A model generated the notes under the pieces. It saw only the letters and a list, made by a program, of their open reading frames with translations. It was not told the origin of the DNA and did no database searches. The position numbers and the translations under genes were made by a program. Positions 1 to 6,611 of a stretch of DNA of 7,268 bases are shown here, one piece after another (within the stretch, counting starts at the first letter, position 1; each line of letters starts with the position of its first letter). Origin of the DNA: Candidatus Magasanikbacteria bacterium GW2011_GWC2_45_8 (GTDB lineage: Bacteria > Patescibacteriota > Patescibacteriia > Magasanikbacterales > UBA10146); the NCBI GenBank assembly GCA_001001925.1, contig LCLH01000031.1, forward strand, positions 8,623 to 15,890, in the 5' to 3' direction.

Positions 1-2
1 AA

Positions 3-56
3 GCGGAACGTATACGACGCATGATCGCCCTACAAGAAGATGAAAGTGATGATTAA
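3..56 (+). CDS. C-terminal end of an upstream gene, product unknown
   Basis: This frame is open from the window edge and ends at TAA 54-56. It encodes 17 residues, AERIRRMIALQEDESDD. The other two plus frames stop within the first 45 bases. A basic helix-like stretch followed by an acidic tail is a plausible protein C-terminus, and the stop is followed by an intergenic region with a promoter for the next gene, which fits a gene end. Too little is present to name a family. It could also be a chance open stretch. Confidence 0.35.
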   Translation, partial: AERIRRMIALQEDESDD

Positions 57-74
57 AGAAGTTTTAAAGGTTAG

Positions 75-83
75 TTATCCACA
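75..83 (+). promoter_or_regulatory. Perfect DnaA-box match (TTATCCACA)
   Basis: TTATCCACA is identical to the strongest E. coli DnaA-box class (R1/R4 type, consensus TTWTNCACA). It sits in the intergenic region, 27 nt upstream of the -10 hexamer of the next gene, a place where a bound DnaA protein could affect transcription. I see no second intergenic copy, so an origin is not supported. A single 9-mer can occur by chance. Confidence 0.35.
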
Positions 84-107
84 GATGTCTCAAGAAGACT
101 GTTTTTA

Positions 108-116
108 TGCTATACT
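108..116 (+). promoter_or_regulatory. Extended -10 promoter of the cysteine-repeat gene
   Basis: TGC at 108-110 followed by TATACT at 111-116 is a near-ideal extended -10 element. No convincing -35 lies 16-18 bp upstream (the bases there read about TCTCAA), as expected for an extended -10 promoter. Transcription would start near 122-124, giving a U-rich leader of about 45 nt before the ATG at 168. The leader has no Shine-Dalgarno sequence close to the start; an AAGG at 126-129 is too far away. Confidence 0.6.
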
Positions 117-167
117 AATAAGAGTAAGGCATATTTTAAATTTACTTATTTTTAATTTTTTCGTTCT

Positions 168-3074
168 ATGCGAACAAAAATTAAACAACTCGCTTATCTT
201 CTCGGCGGATTGTTTTTGAGTTTGACGCTCGCCGGTTTTGTTGCGGCACAAACTACCGGAGGCACAGGTACTGGAGGAAGCGGGACTACGACCTGTCCCG
301 ATGGCTCCATGGTTGCTATTGGGATGACCTGTCCTACTACGACTGGAACAGGTACCGGCACAACGTCAATGACAACTTGCCCCAACGGCACGCAAGTTGC
401 GGCAGGAACTACGTGTCCGCCCACAATGACCACCTGTCCGGATGGCTCTCAAGTGGTAGCAGGTACTACCTGCCCCACACAAGAAAGCAAATGTACCTCT
501 GCCAGTGGCAAATGGTGTAAAAATTCAGATGGTGCAACAGGCTGGTGTTCATATAGTTCAACCACACCGTGTCCCGCATATGATGCTCCAAGCTGTACCG
601 CGCAGAGCGGTGAATGGTGTGCGTATACATCCGGTACAGGAGGTTGGTGCGCAACCAACGGCGCAAAATGTCCCATTAATGATGAACCTACTTGTACTGC
701 AAAAGGACGTCCGTGGTGCAAATCCGCAGGTGGAACCGTTGCTTCCGGTTGGTGTGGAGATGTTGGATACAAATGTCCGGCAAATGATGAGGCAAGCTGT
801 AAGGCTCAAGGTAGTCAATGGTGCACTTCTGCCGGAGGGACGGCAACTTCCGGATGGTGTCAAACCTCCGGAGATTGCCCAATAAATGATAGCGGAACAT
901 GCTCTGCAAAAGCGCGTGTTTGGTGTCCCAACAGTTACGGAAGCGGCGGCTGGTGCGCTTCAGCAGGTTACACCTGCAATGGCACTGCTACCTCTGTACC
1001 TCCTACATATCAGACTCCTTCTTCAACCCCAACAACTACAAATTTTACTTGTTCCGACGGTACAAAAGTTTCTGACAGTTCAAAATGTCCGATTGTAACT
1101 ACAACTCCACCGCCAACAACAATGTCATGGCCTCAATCGGAGACAGAATGTACAAAATATAAAGGGGTGTGGTGTCCACCCACGGCAAATATGTATGGCA
1201 CCTCAATGGGCAGTTGTATGATGGCGGGTCAATCATGTCCAAAATCCACTTCGGCAAATATGATGACCTGTTGGGATGGTACCCAAGTTCCTTCAAGCTC
1301 TTCATGTTCTTCAACTCCGAGCAATTCAGCCGATTGTACGGCGAAGGGCGGTTTATGGTGTGCTTCTATGGCAACAGGAGGTGGCGCAACATCTGGTTGG
1401 TGTACTTCAAAAGATAATGGTTGTCCCAAATATCCTCCCGCAGGTCAGATGACCTGTCCTGATAATCAAACCTACGTTTCCAAACTGTCTGATTGTCCAA
1501 CCTGGGCGTCTACAACAATTCAATCAGATATAAATTACAAAACGTGTCCAAATGGTTCACTTATTAAAAAAGATGCTGAATGCCCCAAGCAGATTAACTA
1601 CATAGTATGTCCTAATGGCACAAAAGTTATTGAAGGGACCCAATGTTCTGTCACACAAAAAGAAAATGATGTTACTGTTTGCGCGGCAAAAGGATATCTC
1701 TGGTGTGTTGATAAAAATTCCGGCAAGCCCGGGTATTGCAGTACGTCCGGCACTTGCGGAGTAGCAACTGATCAAGAACAGAAAGAAGAACGACTCGGTT
1801 TAAATGCCAAGGAGGTCAGACAATTGGAACAAACAAAGAAAAATTTGTTGCGCAAACTGGATACTTTGGAGAAATTTTTTGTCAAGGTAAAAGACACGGA
1901 ATCGCTCGCAAAGACGAATACGCTTAGAGGACAAATCAAAGCATTGCCGCAAGATACAGCCGCACTTGATGCCATTGATTTAATCTCTGATGACGTGAGC
2001 ACTTTAGGAGATATTAAAGACGCGGCACTCAATAATGGTGTTGACACGCAATCTGAACAAGATCAAGCCTTGCAGAAAAAAGCATTGAAACAGCTCAAGT
2101 CAAACGTTGCAAGATTTGCAAGCCAGCTCGCGATCATTCAGGGGCGTATCACCAGATTGGAACGCGGTGGCGCGGCCGTACCTGCGGAAATCAAAGATTT
2201 AGTTTCAAAAGTGCAAGGATTGGTCAAACAAATTCAATCGGCAACTTCATTTGATGAAGCGCGCGACGCGGCAGAGTCTTTGCGCGACGCGGCAGATGAC
2301 GTCAATGGCGCATTGGCAACCTTAGAGCAAATCACTCGTATCCAGGGTCTTACCAAGGCAATTGAAAAAGAAATAGGCTCTAGAGAAGCTGGTTTCAAGC
2401 GCGCGCAAACCCTTGCCAAGAAACTTAAAGTGGATGTGGCGGATTATATTGGCGACCTCGCCGGATTATTAAAATCAATCCGCGAATCATTCAACAAAGC
2501 CAAGGGCGCGGATTTTGGAGAGAGTGATCCTTTAGAATTTGTGCAAGCGAACATCATTGATAAATTGGATGAAGCTGATTCCAAACTTGCCAATCTCAAC
2601 GCGCTTACCAACCTCAAAGGTTCAATTAAATTAATTAACGCGCAAATCTCAAAGTTTGACGCCCAAATCAAGCGTCTTGAAAAGAAGAAAAAAGATGTGA
2701 CAGAAATGAAAGGCTTGCTTGCGGAATTGAAAGATCATAACGCAAGATTGCAAGCTTTAGCGAGGCAAAAAATAACAGAAGATAATCTCTCGGAGATTGT
2801 GGACGAACTGTCCATAGCGGCAAATCTTTCAGAGCAATTAAATGATTCGCTACAGCTCAACACGCCTTCGGCGCTGGAACGCGAACTCAAGAAAGGGATT
2901 AAGACAAGTGGGTCACTCAAAGGAATTGATATTCCAAGCCTTGAAACATCGCTTTTGCGAGCTTATCGTGTTGCAACATTTGTCCGTCAAACCCCTTCAG
3001 ATATTGCTGAATATGTCAGCATAGGTGGACACCGTAAAGTGAATACAACACGCGGATCTTTTGCGCAAGATTAG
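168..3074 (+). CDS. Secreted cysteine-module repeat protein with coiled-coil C-terminal half
   Basis: This encodes 968 residues of unknown family. Residues 1-27 form a Sec signal peptide: a basic start (MRTKIK), a hydrophobic core, and a likely cut after VAA before Q28. A Gly/Thr linker follows. Residues 43-530 contain two interleaved modules. Type A (CPDG..V..G..CP, C-x11-C) occurs 8 times, starting at C43, C71, C90, C295, C368, C430 (C-x12-C), C460 and C481. Type B (C-x7-C-x9-13-C-x5-7-C, with Trp always before the second Cys and usually GWC at the third) occurs 8 times, starting at C109, C143, C176, C211, C245, C328, C390 and C505. This gives 48 Cys, all assigned to modules. Residues 540-905 are Lys/Glu/Leu-rich, Cys-free and coiled-coil-like. 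No C-terminal membrane anchor or LPXTG motif is visible, so it is probably released or bound non-covalently. I infer a disulfide-stabilised surface or adhesion role; the function is unknown. The start is fixed by the signal peptide. Confidence 0.9.
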   Translation: MRTKIKQLAYLLGGLFLSLTLAGFVAAQTTGGTGTGGSGTTTCPDGSMVAIGMTCPTTTGTGTGTTSMTTCPNGTQVAAGTTCPPTMTTCPDGSQVVAGTTCPTQESKCTSASGKWCKNSDGATGWCSYSSTTPCPAYDAPSCTAQSGEWCAYTSGTGGWCATNGAKCPINDEPTCTAKGRPWCKSAGGTVASGWCGDVGYKCPANDEASCKAQGSQWCTSAGGTATSGWCQTSGDCPINDSGTCSAKARVWCPNSYGSGGWCASAGYTCNGTATSVPPTYQTPSSTPTTTNFTCSDGTKVSDSSKCPIVTTTPPPTTMSWPQSETECTKYKGVWCPPTANMYGTSMGSCMMAGQSCPKSTSANMMTCWDGTQVPSSSSCSSTPSNSADCTAKGGLWCASMATGGGATSGWCTSKDNGCPKYPPAGQMTCPDNQTYVSKLSDCPTWASTTIQSDINYKTCPNGSLIKKDAECPKQINYIVCPNGTKVIEGTQCSVTQKENDVTVCAAKGYLWCVDKNSGKPGYCSTSGTCGVATDQEQKEERLGLNAKEVRQLEQTKKNLLRKLDTLEKFFVKVKDTESLAKTNTLRGQIKALPQDTAALDAIDLISDDVSTLGDIKDAALNNGVDTQSEQDQALQKKALKQLKSNVARFASQLAIIQGRITRLERGGAAVPAEIKDLVSKVQGLVKQIQSATSFDEARDAAESLRDAADDVNGALATLEQITRIQGLTKAIEKEIGSREAGFKRAQTLAKKLKVDVADYIGDLAGLLKSIRESFNKAKGADFGESDPLEFVQANIIDKLDEADSKLANLNALTNLKGSIKLINAQISKFDAQIKRLEKKKKDVTEMKGLLAELKDHNARLQALARQKITEDNLSEIVDELSIAANLSEQLNDSLQLNTPSALERELKKGIKTSGSLKGIDIPSLETSLLRAYRVATFVRQTPSDIAEYVSIGGHRKVNTTRGSFAQD
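459..977 (+). repeat. Five tandem type-B four-cysteine modules
   Basis: Residues 98-270 of the secreted protein contain five consecutive type-B modules with first Cys at 109, 143, 176, 211 and 245, a period of 33-35 residues. Each has Cys, seven residues, a second Cys preceded by Trp, then GWC, then a fourth Cys, mostly followed by Pro. Between modules lies an acidic linker of the kind PINDEPT, PANDEAS or PINDSGT. Spacing between the second and third Cys alternates between 10 and 12. The DNA copies have drifted, so this is an old protein-level amplification rather than a recent DNA duplication. Confidence 0.8.
2261..2296 (+). repeat. 15-bp direct repeat offset by 21 bp (one heptad)
   Basis: GCGCGACGCGGCAGA occurs at 2261-2275 and again at 2282-2296. 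The offset of 21 bp equals seven codons, giving RDAAESL followed by RDAADDV in the C-terminal half of the secreted protein. The exact DNA identity suggests a recent in-frame heptad duplication in the coiled-coil region. Confidence 0.65.
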
Positions 3075-3098
3075 TAATTTCCCACTCAAAAGAAGCAC

Positions 3099-3133
3099 AA
3101 CACCTCGGCTCGCCTTGACGCCGGGGTGTTTAG
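3099..3133 (+). terminator. Hairpin terminator after the cysteine-repeat gene
   Basis: AACACCTCGGC at 3099-3109 pairs with GCCGGGGTGTT at 3120-3130, an 11-bp stem with one U-G wobble and a 10-nt loop. It lies 25 nt after the TAG stop. The downstream T run is short (TTTAG), so the U-tract is weak, but a GC-rich stem with AA/TT edges fits an intrinsic terminator. The AA on the 5' edge gives some bidirectional character. Confidence 0.65.
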
Positions 3134-3148
3134 TATCTATGCTATAGG
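3115..3148 (+). promoter_or_regulatory. Promoter for the dnaG-rpoD operon
   Basis: TGC at 3140-3142 followed by TATAGG at 3143-3148 looks like an extended -10 element and shares the string TATGCTATA with the promoter at 107-115. TTGACG at 3115-3120 matches the -35 consensus at five of six positions but is 22 bp from that hexamer. It is 18 bp from an alternative -10, TATGCT at 3139-3144. The element begins inside the terminator loop and stem, so the terminator and promoter overlap physically. Confidence 0.45.
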
Positions 3149-3165
3149 GTGAAGGCTCAAAGAAC

Positions 3166-4950
3166 ATGTCTAAAGTAACCGAAGAAATCAAATCACGGCT
3201 TGATATTGTTTCCCTTATCGGCGAGTACGTGCAATTAAAGCCTGCTGGTGTGAATTCCAAAGGAAGGTGTCCGTTTCATAATGAGCGGACGCCTTCGTTT
3301 ATGGTAAGTAGAGAGCGCCAGTTTTGGCATTGTTTTGGGTGCAATACAGGTGGTGACGTGTTTGAGTTTTTGATGAAAATTGAGAATCTGGAATTTGTTG
3401 AGGTGCTCAAAATGTTGGCAGATAAGACAGGTGTTAAGCTTGAGGATAATGAACGCGTAGAAACAAATAAAAATGAGAAGAATCGTCTTTTGGATATTGT
3501 GGGGTTGGCGGCAAAGTTTTATCACAAGGTTTTGCTTGACTCTCCGCAATCCGCCGCCGCCCGCGCGTATGTATTAGAAGATCGCGCTCTCGCACCGCAT
3601 GCTTTGGACGAGTGGCAAATAGGATATATTACGGAAAGCTGGGATACGCTGACGCAGTTTTTATTAAAAAAAGGTTTTGGCATAAACGACATGGTCAACG
3701 CGGGACTTGTTATGCAAAAACAGGGCGGAGGGTGGTATGATCGTTTTAGGGGGCGCATTATGTTTCCGCTTTCGGACGCGCAGGGGAATGTGGTGGGTTT
3801 CACGGGCCGTTTGCTTAAAGACGACCCCACAGGGCAACAAGGCAAGTACGTCAATACCCCACAGACCTCTCTGTATGACAAGAGCAAATTGTTGTATGGG
3901 TTGCATTATGCAAAGAGTGCAATTAAAGAAAAAGGATTTGTAGTGGTGGTTGAGGGGCAGATGGACGTCATAGCATGCCATGAATATGGCATGCGCAATG
4001 TTGTGGCATCATCCGGTACGGCACTCACGGTAGAACAAGTGCGTTTGCTTAAGCGGTTTACTTCACAGATATATTTGGCGTTTGACGCAGATGCTGCCGG
4101 ACAGCTTGCCGCGCGGCGGGGCATTGATATTGCGCTCGCGGAAGGCATGATTGTGCGCATTATCACAATTCCACAACAAATCGCTAAAGATCCGGATGAA
4201 TGCATTCGTAAAGATCCCGATGTATGGAAGCAATCCGTGGAGAACGCGCGTCCTCTCATGGAGTATTATTTTGAGATTTTTACCTTTGGGGTTGATTTGA
4301 ATGACGCGCAGGCGCGCACCAATACCACAAAACAGCTCATCAGAGAAATCATTAAACTGCCCGACCCTATTGATCGCGAGTATTGGTTGGATAAATTGGC
4401 GCATCTTTTGGGGGTTTCGGTATCGGTGCTCAAGGAGCAATTGAAGGTGGAATTGAGAAGGTCAAAGCCTCATTTTGCGGTGCAAAAACCAGCACAAACC
4501 AGTAATCCTTTAGTGTCGCAAGAGGATCCTGCGCACAAAATAGGCAGGCAAATCCTCGCGTGGTGCCTTAAATACCCCTCGCTCTGGACAGAAGTGCTAA
4601 CATCCATTAAAATTAATGCGTTACCCTCAATCGCGCTTCAAAATATTTTTTCAGCCGCACAGGAAGCGCAGGGCAAAATTGGGCCGCAATTTAAAAATGC
4701 AAAGGATGAGTCCCACGAAATTATGCTTGCGGAATTCTTAAGCAACGATCTTTTTGAGAGCGGGGATGAAGATATTGATGAGGAGAATGAATCCCACCGT
4801 TCCGCGCGAGAACTCGTCACGCGTCTTAATGTGTGGTATACTACTAGAAAACGGCAAGAGCTGGCGCGAAACATGGAAGAAGCGGAACGCGCAGGCGATT
4901 TTGCCCGCATGCAGTCTATATCAGAAGAATTAAAACAATTGATTTTTTAA
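3166..4950 (+). CDS. dnaG: DNA primase DnaG
   Basis: This is the primase that makes RNA primers at the replication fork, normally working with the DnaB helicase. At 594 residues it has the family's usual length. The N-terminal CHC2 zinc domain has ligands C35, H38, C56 and C59 in CPFHNERTPSF and HCFGCNTGGD. The catalytic core includes the conserved YDRFRGRIMFP at 191-201. The Toprim fold carries the metal-binding acid E263 (VVVVEGQMDV) and D307/D309 (AFDADAAG), matching E. coli E265, D309 and D311 from memory. Residues about 455-594 form the divergent helical C-terminal helicase-binding domain, with an acidic cluster near 531-541 (ESGDEDIDEEN). ATG 3166 has only a weak GAAGG at 3151-3155, 10 nt upstream. 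The N-terminal sequence MSKVTEEIKSRLDIVSLIGEY is typical of a complete DnaG start. It lies 7 nt ahead of rpoD and is almost certainly co-transcribed with it. Confidence 0.97.
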   Translation: MSKVTEEIKSRLDIVSLIGEYVQLKPAGVNSKGRCPFHNERTPSFMVSRERQFWHCFGCNTGGDVFEFLMKIENLEFVEVLKMLADKTGVKLEDNERVETNKNEKNRLLDIVGLAAKFYHKVLLDSPQSAAARAYVLEDRALAPHALDEWQIGYITESWDTLTQFLLKKGFGINDMVNAGLVMQKQGGGWYDRFRGRIMFPLSDAQGNVVGFTGRLLKDDPTGQQGKYVNTPQTSLYDKSKLLYGLHYAKSAIKEKGFVVVVEGQMDVIACHEYGMRNVVASSGTALTVEQVRLLKRFTSQIYLAFDADAAGQLAARRGIDIALAEGMIVRIITIPQQIAKDPDECIRKDPDVWKQSVENARPLMEYYFEIFTFGVDLNDAQARTNTTKQLIREIIKLPDPIDREYWLDKLAHLLGVSVSVLKEQLKVELRRSKPHFAVQKPAQTSNPLVSQEDPAHKIGRQILAWCLKYPSLWTEVLTSIKINALPSIALQNIFSAAQEAQGKIGPQFKNAKDESHEIMLAEFLSNDLFESGDEDIDEENESHRSARELVTRLNVWYTTRKRQELARNMEEAERAGDFARMQSISEELKQLIF

Positions 4951-4957
4951 TTAATCT

Positions 4958-6262
4958 ATGAGGAAACAGGCAAAAAAAAAGAAAAAGAGAATTGTTTCAA
5001 AGCACGATCGAATTTCGCATAAAAAGCCTTTGACAAAAAAGAAAACAAGAAAAGTAATTCGTCATAAAACCAGAATAGTAAAGAAGAGAATACAACATAA
5101 AACATCAAAGGTATTAGCGCGTAAAAAACGTCATAAATTTCAAAAGATTTCGGCACCTGTTGTACCCCCTCCTTCCGTTGAAACTATTAATTTTGGATTT
5201 AAAAAAGCATATCAACGCGGTTTTGTAACAGAAACCGAGCTTTTGTATTTATTTCCTGAACTTGAGGAGTACACTAATACCTATGAAAATTTTTTAGATC
5301 GTTTAGATGAATCAGGTATATCCGTTATAGAAAATACTGAACAAATTTTATTGCGTAAAGAGCAAAAACACGACCTTCTCAAAAAACTTAATATTACATC
5401 ACCAGGGGATAAAGAGCATATCGTGGAAATACCGGAGCTCTCCGCAGACTCCATACAAATGTATTTGCGGGAGATTGGTAAAATTCCACTTTTAACAGGT
5501 GAAGAAGAGGTGGCGCTTTCCAAGCGTAAAGAGCGCAATGAGAAAGAAGCAGAACGCAGGCTTATTGAAGCGAACTTGCGTTTGGTAGTTTCAATAGCCA
5601 AAAAATTTGTAGGTAAGAGCCTCTCGCTTTTGGATTTGATTCAAGAAGGAAACATAGGGCTTTTCCGCGCGGTCAAGAAATTTGAATATCGCAAGGGATT
5701 TAAGTTTTCCACATATGCCACTTGGTGGATAAGGCAAGCAATTACGCGCGCGCTTGCGGATCAATCTCGCACCATTCGTATCCCTGTGCATATGGTGGAG
5801 ACCATTAATCGTTTTCAGACTCTAGAACGCCAATTGATACAAGATTTGGGCAGAGAACCAACTCCCGAAGAAATTGCAGCCGAGATGGGGGAGGACATAG
5901 GGAAGATAAATCATATCATTCGAATCTCTCAAGAGACCGTCTCTCTTGAGACATCAGTTGGAGAAGACGACGATGACAGCACGCTTGAAGACTTTATTGA
6001 AGATGTCAAAAATATATCACCGGAACGTTCCGCGGCTTTGGGACTTTTGCGGGATTACGTGCGCGACGCCATCAAAGATTTGTCTCCGCGCGAACAGAAA
6101 ATTTTGGAAATGCGTTTTGGATTGGCGGACGGAGTCTCGCACACGCTTGAAGAGGTGGGCAAGGAGTTTGATGTTACGCGCGAACGTATCCGCCAGATAG
6201 AGGCAAAAGCATTGGAGAAGATTCAAGATTCTCCCACCATTCAGAAGTTGAGGGATTATTAA
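4958..6262 (+). CDS. rpoD: Primary sigma factor RpoD (sigma-70/SigA)
   Basis: This housekeeping sigma subunit directs RNA polymerase to -10/-35 promoters. It is 434 residues. Residues 1-65 are an unusual basic head: 31 Lys/Arg, 5 His and one acidic residue. Residues 75-125 resemble region 1.1 ([19 protein letters not shown]). Region 1.2 is near 163-197 ([13 protein letters not shown]). Region 2 is at 205-281 and includes the -10 reading segment with W256, W257, Q260 and T263. H278 and E281 correspond to the residues that contact extended -10 DNA. Region 3 is about 282-350. Region 4 is 355-434, with the helix-turn-helix [20 protein letters not shown] (R408 and R412 match E. coli R584 and R588). 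There is no large insert between regions 1.2 and 2, as in Gram-positive SigA. It starts 7 nt after dnaG without a Shine-Dalgarno sequence, suggesting translational coupling. Confidence 0.96.
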   Translation: MRKQAKKKKKRIVSKHDRISHKKPLTKKKTRKVIRHKTRIVKKRIQHKTSKVLARKKRHKFQKISAPVVPPPSVETINFGFKKAYQRGFVTETELLYLFPELEEYTNTYENFLDRLDESGISVIENTEQILLRKEQKHDLLKKLNITSPGDKEHIVEIPELSADSIQMYLREIGKIPLLTGEEEVALSKRKERNEKEAERRLIEANLRLVVSIAKKFVGKSLSLLDLIQEGNIGLFRAVKKFEYRKGFKFSTYATWWIRQAITRALADQSRTIRIPVHMVETINRFQTLERQLIQDLGREPTPEEIAAEMGEDIGKINHIIRISQETVSLETSVGEDDDDSTLEDFIEDVKNISPERSAALGLLRDYVRDAIKDLSPREQKILEMRFGLADGVSHTLEEVGKEFDVTRERIRQIEAKALEKIQDSPTIQKLRDY

Positions 6263-6266
6263 GGTC

Positions 6267-6295
6267 TTGTCAAAATAGACAGAGTTATTTATACT
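6267..6295 (+). promoter_or_regulatory. Sigma-70 promoter of tRNA-Asn
   Basis: TTGTCA at 6267-6272 (5/6 to TTGACA) and TATACT at 6290-6295 (5/6 to TATAAT) are separated by exactly 17 bp. The predicted start near 6302 leaves a leader of about 13 nt before the mature tRNA end. The promoter begins 4 nt after the rpoD stop, so the tRNA can be transcribed independently. I see no strong terminator between rpoD and this promoter. Confidence 0.75.
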
Positions 6296-6314
6296 ACCTG
6301 CTACGTGAGTTTAT

Positions 6315-6389
6315 TCGGGGGTAGCTCAGCGGTAGAGCAGTGCGCTGTTAACGCATTGGTCGTGGGTTCGAATCCCACCTCCCGAGCCA
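6315..6389 (+). tRNA. tRNA-Asn (anticodon GUU)
   Basis: A complete cloverleaf is present. The acceptor stem TCGGGGG (6315-6321) pairs with CTCCCGA (6379-6385), with one G-U pair. The D-stem is GCTC/GAGC (6324-6327, 6335-6338). The anticodon stem GTGCG/CGCAT (6340-6344, 6352-6356) closes the loop CTGTTAA with anticodon GTT at 6347-6349. A 5-nt variable loop follows. The T-stem GTGGG/CCCAC flanks the loop TTCGAAT (6367-6373). Discriminator G6386 and the U1-A72 pair are typical of bacterial tRNA-Asn. CCA at 6387-6389 is encoded. The gene is also the apparent attachment point of the remnant recombinase on the other strand. Confidence 0.96.
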
Positions 6390-6513
6390 AGCTGGACTCT
6401 TGCGCTCGCCGACCATCAGCAAGAACGGTTTCTTCGCTTCACACAGCAGTTTTCCATTCGTGATCGTAAGGTTTGAACAGACCAATTCAGCAATCATCCT
6501 TCTTCCGCTCGGT

Positions 6514-6537
6514 GAGCCGCTTTCAAAGCGGCTCTTT
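6514..6537 (+). terminator. GC-rich palindrome followed by TTT, possible tRNA-Asn terminator
   Basis: GAGCCGCTTT (6514-6523) and AAAGCGGCTC (6525-6534) are perfect inverted copies around a single C. As RNA this would fold with a 7-8 bp stem and a short loop, followed by TTTGCTT. It could end plus-strand transcripts from the tRNA promoter, 125 nt after the tRNA. It also codes for SRFESGS in the recombinase remnant on the other strand, so it may only be a coding coincidence. Confidence 0.4.
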
Positions 6538-6569
6538 GCTTGTCTCAGCAAAGAAATAGCAGCGCGCGC

Positions 6570-6585
6570 GGGTTCGAACACCTCC
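6570..6585 (+). repeat. tRNA T-arm-like imperfect repeat, candidate eroded att site
   Basis: GGGTTCGAA at 6570-6578 followed directly by CACCTCC at 6579-6585 matches the tRNA-Asn T-arm/acceptor region GGGTTCGAA (6364-6372) and CACCTCC (6376-6382), with 3 nt missing. All 16 bases match in the same orientation about 205 bp away. The recombinase-like segment lies exactly between the two copies. The T-loop core GGTTCGAA is common to all tRNAs, so part of the match is not specific. Confidence 0.35.
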
Positions 6586-6611
6586 AGCGCACCCGTGGGT
6601 TTCTCCAGCCC

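Noticed and set aside
57..83. Replication origin upstream of the first large gene
   Set aside because: Only one DnaA box is present, with no box cluster or AT-rich unwinding repeats, and no dnaA or dnaN gene beside it.
121..167. Riboswitch or structured leader before the cysteine-repeat gene
   Set aside because: The leader is about 45 nt, U-rich and without paired arms.
194..1429. Several open frames on both strands within the cysteine-repeat gene
   Set aside because: They arise from the repetitive composition of the real gene. The 168-3074 frame alone has a signal peptide, periodic cysteines and a 968-codon length.
294..1757. Assignment of the WC/CP-rich repeats to the CPW-WPC or WSC families
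   Set aside because: The Trp-Cys spacing and order (C-x7-C, GWC, CP) do not follow either family's pattern as I know it.
5704..5712. TTTTCCACA, a DnaA-box-like 9-mer inside rpoD
   Set aside because: It falls in conserved region 2 codons (FSTYATWW) and is explained by the protein sequence.
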